From positions 1,094,644 to 1,158,643 of the forward strand of contig CAVQIM010000001.1 of NCBI GenBank assembly GCA_963712595.1: 64,000 bases of DNA. The letters are read 5' to 3'. Position numbers and translations under genes: made by a program. Below are positions 58,174 through 64,000 of this stretch, piece after piece (the stretch's first letter is position 1; each line of letters starts with the position of its first letter). The notes beneath the pieces are model-generated. The model was not told the DNA's origin. It saw nothing but the letters and a program-made list of their open reading frames with translations, and made no database searches. This DNA is from VRUE01 sp963712595. Its GTDB lineage: Bacteria > Actinomycetota > Thermoleophilia > Solirubrobacterales > 70-9.

Positions 58174-60485
58174 CGTGGCACCCCCCGCCTCAGCGGCACG
58201 TGGTATTTGCCTTTGCCGTTTAGCTTCTCATTGCCCTTTTGCTTTTTGCCCTTGCCCTTGCCCTTGCCCTTCTTGCCTTTGTGGTGCTTTTTCTTCTTCT
58301 TCTTCTCCTTCTCGACTTCGAACTTCACCGGCGGGTTGCCCGAGCTCTTCACGAGAGTGCTGGGATCGGGGTCTTCGGGGGTAGGCGGCAAGGCCTGACA
58401 GGCATCGGCGATGCAGGGGATCGGCTTTTGGGCTTCGGGGAAGCCACCGCCTGCTCTGGCGTCATAGAGGTCGATCGAGCCTGGGTCGGATCCGACCAGT
58501 GACTGATCGGTGAGGAAGTAGGCGTCGTTGCCGTCGGTCGAGGCGTCGATGAAGCTGGCGCCTTCGATCGCCCTACCGCTCGAGATCAAATCGACGCAAC
58601 CGGGTTGCATCGTGCAACCGCCGACCCCGTTTGCCTCCCACTGGTAGACGTCTGGTTGTCCGTTGGTGTCGGCGATCGCCAGCACGTCGGTCGATTCGAA
58701 GAAGGCCCTGTGGCCGTCGGCAGACAGCGCCCTTGGTCGATAGGCGCTGCTCGATCCGTTGACCTGGGCCCCTGGGATCGAGGCGACGCCGGTTGCTTTT
58801 TCCCCGGTCGGCTTGCAAGAGGCGCAGATCAGCTGCGAGGCCCCTCCCCCTAGCGGCGGCCCGTAGAGGTAGAGCTCAGCTCGGCTGCCGTTGTCATAGG
58901 CGGCCAGTTCGGTGGTCGAGAGGAAGGCGAGGTGAGAGCCGCTGGGGGTGACCCGGGAGGTCCCTGTCGCCGGTGGGTAATCGCTTGGCTTTGCCGCTTG
59001 TGCTCCGGCCGCGACCAGGGTGGTGGTCCCGGAGGCCCATTTCTTGATCCCGGCGGCGTCTTGGTAGTAGGCGATGGAGCCGTCGGTCGAGGCGCCCAGG
59101 ACCCCGACCACTCCCCCGCTTGGAGTCAGGTCCGTTTTCGCCTGGGTGGAGGCCAGGTAGCGATAGAGATGGGCGGCTTCGGTGAAGAAGGCGACCGAGC
59201 CGTCGGTCGAGGCGGTTTGGAACTCCCCCGCACTCGTGAGGAGCTTGGTTTGGCTCCCGTCCCTTAGGTAGAGGCTCCCCGCGGCGGTGAAGTAGGCCTT
59301 CGAGCCATCGGTCGAGACCGCCCCTATCGGCGCCGCCAGCTTCGTCGGGCCTACCGCCGGCGTGGTCTGCGTTTCCCCCACCAAGAGATTCAGCGCGGTG
59401 AGCGATCCCCCGCTAGCCCGGTAGAGGTTCTGGGCGTTCGCATCGCATTCACCCCCTCCTTTCAACACCTCGGTCGCATTGGAGGTAAGCGCCGCGCAAC
59501 TGGAGAGCACAACCTGGGAGAGATCCGGAGAAGCCCCGGCGAAGGAGACCTTGAAGGCTTCTGGGGTGACCGCGGTGTGGGTGAAGTTTGCGGCACTGAG
59601 CAGCGAGGTGAAGCTGCCACCCGAGCCCCTCAGGTAATAGGCCATGCGCCCAGGAGGAGCGCCCGAGCCCGGTATCACCGGGTTGGGAGCCCCACACCCC
59701 ACCAGCCCCCCACGACAGGGCAACCCGCCGAAGAGCAATCCCCTGGCGAGGTCTTCGGAGAAGAGCCGGTAGGGCGCTCCGTCCGGTTGATCGCCATAAG
59801 CCGCCGATTCCAGCGGGGCGGAGACGTTTTGGGTAACCCAACCCCCTGCGGTTCGCCTCGAGAGGTACTGGCTCACCGGGGGCGCCCCTTTGGCATCGCC
59901 GAAGGAGGTGGCAGAGCCGTAGGAGATCGCCGCTCCCTCGGGAGAGCTGCTCGGTGCGGCTTGCAGGTCCCCGCCGCCGAAGAGCGAGGCCGGCGGGGCT
60001 ATCGCTCCACCGCCTTTGTCTACCGGGGAGACCAGCTCCCAGGCGCGGTTGTCGGGAAGCCTGAATGCCTGTTCGCTTCCCTGGGTGGAGAAGACGTGCT
60101 CTGGGCCGGTGACCGTTTCGGCTGAGTTTTTGGCGGTGATCCGGTAGCGGTACTGAGTCGCTGCTTTCAGCGGGGAAAGCGGCGGCCCCACCGGCTGGGA
60201 GGGGAAGAGGTAGGAGGTGCCCGAGCCAAGCAGGGCCGGTCCTGAGATCGGGATCAGGGTCGCTCCTGAGAAGCCTTTTGCTTCGAAGGCGCTTTGGGGG
60301 GTGTATTCGAAGCGGTAGGTGGTGGAGAGCCCGTTGGGGTTGACTTTGGCCCAGAGGTAGGCGGAGTCCGCCTTTACCGCTTCGACCCAGGTCTCTGCGA
60401 TCAGCGGCGGGCCCGCCGCCTTGGCCGCTGGGCAGGCAACCAAGATGGCGCCTGCCGCCAGGGCCACTAGGGCCCTGGCTCTCAT
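58170..60485 (-). CDS. Large secreted protein with TolB-like propeller and Lys-rich tail
   Basis: A 771-residue protein. Signal peptide MRARALVALAAGAILVACPA, then a fibronectin-III-like domain (AYLWAKVNPNGLSTTYRFEY ... ATQYRYRITAKNSAETVTG). The rest is WD40/TolB-like repeats of the type STDGSKAYFTAAGSLYLRDG, TASTDGSVAFFTEAAHLYRY, GASTDGSIAYYQDAAGIKKW. The C-terminal 60 residues are an extreme Lys-rich stretch (EKEKKKKKKHHKGKKGKGKG). ATG at 60485 lies in an ATGA overlap; longer upstream reading is out-of-frame into the neighbouring gene. Function unknown. Confidence 0.8.
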   Translation of the reverse strand: MRARALVALAAGAILVACPAAKAAGPPLIAETWVEAVKADSAYLWAKVNPNGLSTTYRFEYTPQSAFEAKGFSGATLIPISGPALLGSGTSYLFPSQPVGPPLSPLKAATQYRYRITAKNSAETVTGPEHVFSTQGSEQAFRLPDNRAWELVSPVDKGGGAIAPPASLFGGGDLQAAPSSSPEGAAISYGSATSFGDAKGAPPVSQYLSRRTAGGWVTQNVSAPLESAAYGDQPDGAPYRLFSEDLARGLLFGGLPCRGGLVGCGAPNPVIPGSGAPPGRMAYYLRGSGGSFTSLLSAANFTHTAVTPEAFKVSFAGASPDLSQVVLSSCAALTSNATEVLKGGGECDANAQNLYRASGGSLTALNLLVGETQTTPAVGPTKLAAPIGAVSTDGSKAYFTAAGSLYLRDGSQTKLLTSAGEFQTASTDGSVAFFTEAAHLYRYLASTQAKTDLTPSGGVVGVLGASTDGSIAYYQDAAGIKKWASGTTTLVAAGAQAAKPSDYPPATGTSRVTPSGSHLAFLSTTELAAYDNGSRAELYLYGPPLGGGASQLICASCKPTGEKATGVASIPGAQVNGSSSAYRPRALSADGHRAFFESTDVLAIADTNGQPDVYQWEANGVGGCTMQPGCVDLISSGRAIEGASFIDASTDGNDAYFLTDQSLVGSDPGSIDLYDARAGGGFPEAQKPIPCIADACQALPPTPEDPDPSTLVKSSGNPPVKFEVEKEKKKKKKHHKGKKGKGKGKGKKQKGNEKLNGKGKYHVPLRRGVPR

Positions 60486-63208
60486 CGGGCGTTCTTCTTG
60501 TTGCTGCGCTTGTGCTTCTTTGCCTTCTTGCAGGAGTTGGCGAGCAGCGGTGAGCTGTCGCTGACCTTGCCGTTTTGGCCGTCGAGGAGCACCGTTGCCC
60601 TGTTGGCTTTCGGCGAGAGCTTGCAGAGGTTGGCGCTGTTTATGAGAAGGCCCTTCTTGCCGCCCTTCATCTGCAAGGTGAACTTGGAGACCGGGGCATC
60701 GGGTGCGGCTTCGAAGGTGGAGCGGATGCCGCCGTTTACCGAGTCGACCCTTCCTGCCAAGACCACGTCTACTTGGCCTTCGAGAGCGATCACCAGGTCG
60801 GGGAGTTCGTGGTTTGAGGATCTGAGGTAGACCGGGCCAGAGAGCGGCTCTTCGAGCAACGGCGTCGTTGCAGATGCCTTGCCGTAGATCGATGCCGCAG
60901 GGCAGGCATCGGCGGCGAACTGCACCCGGGTGCAAACGGTGCCGATGTGGGCCTGATCGAGGAACTCCGAGCGCGGCAGGGTGACCTCTGCTCGCTTCAC
61001 GTTGGCCCCGCTTCCCTTGGGGAAGGTCAGGGTCGCGGTCAGGGCCGGGTGACCTGTTCTCTTCGTCGCGCCCTTTAGCTTCAAGGCCAGCTTGGGCTTG
61101 AAGGAGAGCGCGTCGCAGCCGCCTACCTGGAAGGGGACCAGGGGCGAGGAGACCTGACCCGTGGTCGAGGTCAGGGTCGCTGCGATCGACATCGGATCGC
61201 AAGAGGTCGGGTTGAGGGTGAAGTCGGGCTTTTTGAGCTGGAAGGAGATCTGGCGAACGTCTAGCGGGATGCCTTGGAGGATGTGGGGCAGGGGATCGGA
61301 GAGGGCTGAGACCTTGGCCGTTTCGGGATCGAGCTTCAAGGCGATCCGAACCACCACTGCTCCGAGGTCGAAGGGCCCTGCGATCGCCGGGGTGATCACG
61401 ACCACCGAGAGCGGGGCGCCCTTATAGGGGCCGGCGAGGTAGGCGTTGCCGGGGGTGTGAAGCGGGGTGATGCCCGCTCCTGCGGCTACGTCGACCGTGC
61501 CGATCTCAGAAGCAGAGGGGCAAGAGGGGTTGTTGCGCTCCACGATCCCTTCGTTTGGCTTGCTTCGCGATTGCGCTTGAGCGATCGCCGCCTCTGAGCA
61601 ATAGGGGACCCCGACCAGCTTCGCGGTCAATCCCGGCGGCAGCGCGGTGTCGATCTTTTGCAGTTCCTGGGTGTCGTCTTGCCTGGTCAGCTTCAAGGCG
61701 AAGGGGCTATAGGCACCTGCTTGGGGGGAGAGGGTGCCGGCGGTGAAGGAGGGGTTGTTGGGAAGCGCCTGGCCCTGGGCGGGACAGGGGCCACCGTTGG
61801 GGTTGGCCCCGATCGCGAAGGGATCTGTTGGGTGGGCGACAGGAGTCTGCGGGGCGCTCCAAGGGACGATGTCTGCCCTGGGGGCGTAGGTGCCGCAAGC
61901 AGCTGGCGTTCGCAGAGCGGCCCTGGGCCCGGTGAAGAGGTGGGTCTTGATCTCTTCGATCGGCAACTGGGGGTTGTCTTCGAAGATCGTCGTCAGCTGA
62001 CCGCTGCTCGGATCTGTTTGAACCCTGCCGGCCAAGGTGGAGACGGTCCCGGTGGAGGGATCGCTGATCGCCAGGTAGAGGGCGATCAGAGAGCCGGAGG
62101 GGTTCTTGAAGGGCTCCGCCAGGTAGAGCGCTCCGGAGATCGGGTGATCCAACAGCGGTGTCCTCACTTCGGCTGTGCCGAGCTTCGAATCGGACGGGCA
62201 CTCGCTGGGGATCAGGGTGTGGACGTGGGACAGGGCTTCGGTGCAGGCGCCCTGGCCATCGGCAGAGGAGGGGTTTACCGACATCCCCTCGGGCAAGGAG
62301 AGCCTGAAGTCCTTCATCACCCCGGGCGAGAGGCCTTCGGGGTCCATGTTGACCGGTTGGCGCACGGAGACGTCGAGGCCAGAAGGCGAATCGGCGAGGT
62401 TGGTGGTCGGCTTTGCTTCCAGCGTCGGTTCGAACTGCAGCTGGTTGCAGCCGGCCATCGCCACCGGGGTGCCCGACATATCGGCGCTTTCATAGCTGGC
62501 GCCCTTGAAGAGGCCCGTTTTCTCCCAGGAGTCCGCACGGGCGCGGGCAACCGTCGGCTGACCGGTGCACTGCACCGGGGTGGTCAGCAAGGCTTCCTTG
62601 GTCTCTTCGATGCCCGCGCAGGACTGGCCGGGCACGATCCCGCATTCGCGCAGCGGGTTGTGGCTGGAGCTAGAGGGATTGCCCCAGAAGGTCAGCCGCA
62701 AGCCGATCACCGGGTTGGTGCCGCGGGCGAAGATTTCCCGCGAGCGCCCCGAGAGCCCGTAGTCGCCGTCGCTGCGCAGGGAGCCGTCGATGTGGACGAA
62801 GATGTTGAAGCCTTCGGCCGCGTCGAAGCCGAAGGTCGAAGGGGTGCCGGGGGTCGGCACCATGTTGAAGAGAGGTGAGGCGCTGAGGCCGACTAGACCG
62901 GATTTGGCGACGATGATCGTCCCCACCGAGCCGATCTGGGAGTCCTGCGGGCAGTGGTGTTGATTCAGCTGAAGCTCGGTGCATCGCGCCGGAGTCGAGT
63001 TGGGGTTGAGGATCATCCCCGGCGGCAGGTCGGTATAGATGTCTCGCACCGCCTCAGAGCCGGTGGGGTATTCGGGGTTGGGGAGTTCAGAGGGAAAGCC
63101 CAAGACGATGGAGAACTGGTCGGGATGCGATCCGGCTTGGGTGGCGGCGGTGCCGTCGGCGCCGCTCAGCGGCGCCGAGAAACCGGTTTCCCCGCCGAGG
63201 AAGTTAAA
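60482..63208 (-). pseudogene. C-terminal 900 residues of giant secreted repeat protein, downstream of a frameshift
   Basis: This frame continues the gene that enters from beyond 64000. It holds the CPxxSxIG repeats (HHCPQDSQIG, ECPSDSKLG, SCPSASEIG, ACPAASIYG), LAGPYKGAPLSVVVITPAIAGPFDLGA-type segments, LDPETAKVSALSDPLPHILQGI and a Lys-rich end (CKKAKKHKRSNKKNAR). It corresponds over its length to the 939-residue paralogue. Just inside the shift it reads FNFLGGETGFSAPLSG then ATQAGSHPDQFSIVLGF, which is the paralogue's N-terminal FSFLPGTEGFEAKPL...PATQAGAHP. A predicted TTG start at 63103 is an artefact of the lost frame. Confidence 0.8.
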
Positions 63209-64000
63209 GGGGCGACCGTGGAGCTGATCGTCACCGGGACGGAGCTCTGCCGTAGGTTGGCGCCGCCGCCTTCGACCGTGACTTTGCTCAGAAGCGTGCC
63301 GCTTGCCGCCAGGTCGGCTTTGAAGTCGACCTGGGCGAAGATGACGCCGCCCGAGGGGATGCTGTTGGGGTTGGTGCAGGTGAAGGTCTGGGCGCTGATC
63401 GAGCAGGTTCCCCCTTTGACGGTGCTTCCCTGTTCGCTGGCGGCTTTGGTCGGGGTCAGCCCTTCGGGCAGGGTGCCGGTGACGCTCATCGCACCGGTGG
63501 TGGCGGCGCCGCCGACGTTGATCGCGCGGATCAACAGCGTGCCGACACCGCCGCCGGGGACGTTGGTCGGCATCGAGATGCCGAGCAGGCCCCAGGCGGG
63601 CAGGCCGATCGCGGTCTTCGTCGTCGCTTTGGCAAGCGCCGCTCCTCCGCCTTCGACGCTGGCTTCGCCGATCACGCTCTTGCCCACGGTGGCGGTGGCG
63701 ACTTCGACCGGGATGATCACTTTGGCTATTCCGCCCGCTGACAGGGGTTCGGTTCCCGTGCAGGCGATCACCTGGCCGTTGACTTCGCAGGAGAGCGGTT
63801 TGCCCGGAACGGCTTGGCCCGAGACTTCACCAGCCACCGGAGCGACATCGGCCGGCAGCGTGGCGATGATCGTGTAGGGGGCGGTGGTTGGCCCGTCGCC
63901 TTTGTTGGTGGCGAGGATCCGGTAGCCGGGGCCCTCAGTGGCGTTGCCGGCTGCCCCCGCGGCAAAGCTCGGCGGGAAGGAGGTGATCGAGAGCGACCAT
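63166..64000 (-). CDS. N-terminal part of giant secreted repeat protein, ending prematurely at a frameshift (partial)
   Basis: The frame is open to the right edge, reading WSLSITSFPPSFAAGAAGNA then YRILATNKGDGPTTAPYTIIATLPADVAP, a DUF11/Ig-like repeat array (GLPAWGLLGISMPTNVPGGG, INVGGAATTGAMSVTGTLPEG). It goes out of frame at the CCCC run (minus strand, 63209-63212) and stops at 63166. Adding one base to that run would join it to the long downstream frame, giving one protein of over 1150 residues here. Start and signal peptide lie beyond the window. Confidence 0.8.
   Translation of the reverse strand, partial: WSLSITSFPPSFAAGAAGNATEGPGYRILATNKGDGPTTAPYTIIATLPADVAPVAGEVSGQAVPGKPLSCEVNGQVIACTGTEPLSAGGIAKVIIPVEVATATVGKSVIGEASVEGGGAALAKATTKTAIGLPAWGLLGISMPTNVPGGGVGTLLIRAINVGGAATTGAMSVTGTLPEGLTPTKAASEQGSTVKGGTCSISAQTFTCTNPNSIPSGGVIFAQVDFKADLAASGTLLSKVTVEGGGANLRQSSVPVTISSTVAPLTSSAGKPVSRRR

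Noticed and set aside
60486..61202. Extension of the 58-60 kb secreted gene about 240 codons upstream
   Set aside because: That stretch is an out-of-frame read of the neighbouring giant gene. The ATG at 60485 starts a clear signal peptide.

Overview
The window is GC-rich chromosomal DNA with closely packed genes, many GTG and TTG starts and many 1-4 nt stop/start overlaps. It looks like an actinobacterium. The arrays of large secreted proteins with CPxxSxIG-type repeats, the MerR/B12-type regulator, the NodIJ-type exporter and a large SRP RNA with an Alu domain suggest a deep-branching member such as Thermoleophilia/Solirubrobacterales. That placement is inferred from gene style, not from a phylogenetic marker search. 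No phage, insertion sequence, CRISPR array or replication origin was seen.

Layout. 1-9.3 kb: start of isocitrate dehydrogenase, AidB-like acyl-CoA dehydrogenase, M50 and M28 peptidases, then a three-gene succinate:quinone oxidoreductase operon whose third subunit is a CCG/HdrB-type protein, and a CPA1 antiporter. 9.3-12.4 kb: heptad-repeat coiled-coil protein, asd, lysC. 12.4-16 kb: PadR regulator, MMPL exporter and thioesterase, overlapping and preceded by an ATATATCG/CGATATAT operator. 15.9-23.6 kb: one long minus-strand run with pstS-pstC-pstA-pstB followed by a lipoprotein, two zinc-ribbon proteins and a Pro-rich membrane protein. 23.7-28.3 kb: MerR-type regulator, degenerate GGDEF protein, recR, ybaB, dnaX. 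28.3-32.6 kb: polytopic membrane protein, acetolactate decarboxylase, ABC exporter. 32.6-42 kb: large SRP RNA, KefB-type antiporter, tRNA-Val(CAC), DUF6325/SHOCT pair, ArfB, pterin dehydratase, GST, alcohol dehydrogenase, HD-GYP protein. 42.2-50.1 kb: MFS transporter, a complete peptide-type ABC importer, and an ATP-dependent DNA ligase. 50.1-54.2 kb: radical SAM protein, decayed phd-vapC module, YtoQ, dCTP deaminase, TetR. 54.2-64 kb: four large secreted-protein genes, translationally coupled to one another and to TetR and dCTP deaminase. The most upstream one carries a one-base frameshift and runs off the window.

The most unusual features are (i) a set of long, locus-unique perfect inverted repeats, two of them nested double palindromes lying inside open reading frames (28962-29056 and 50143-50232), (ii) the coupled giant secreted-protein/TetR/dCTP-deaminase cluster, and (iii) a decaying toxin-antitoxin pair whose lesions can be placed to a few bases.
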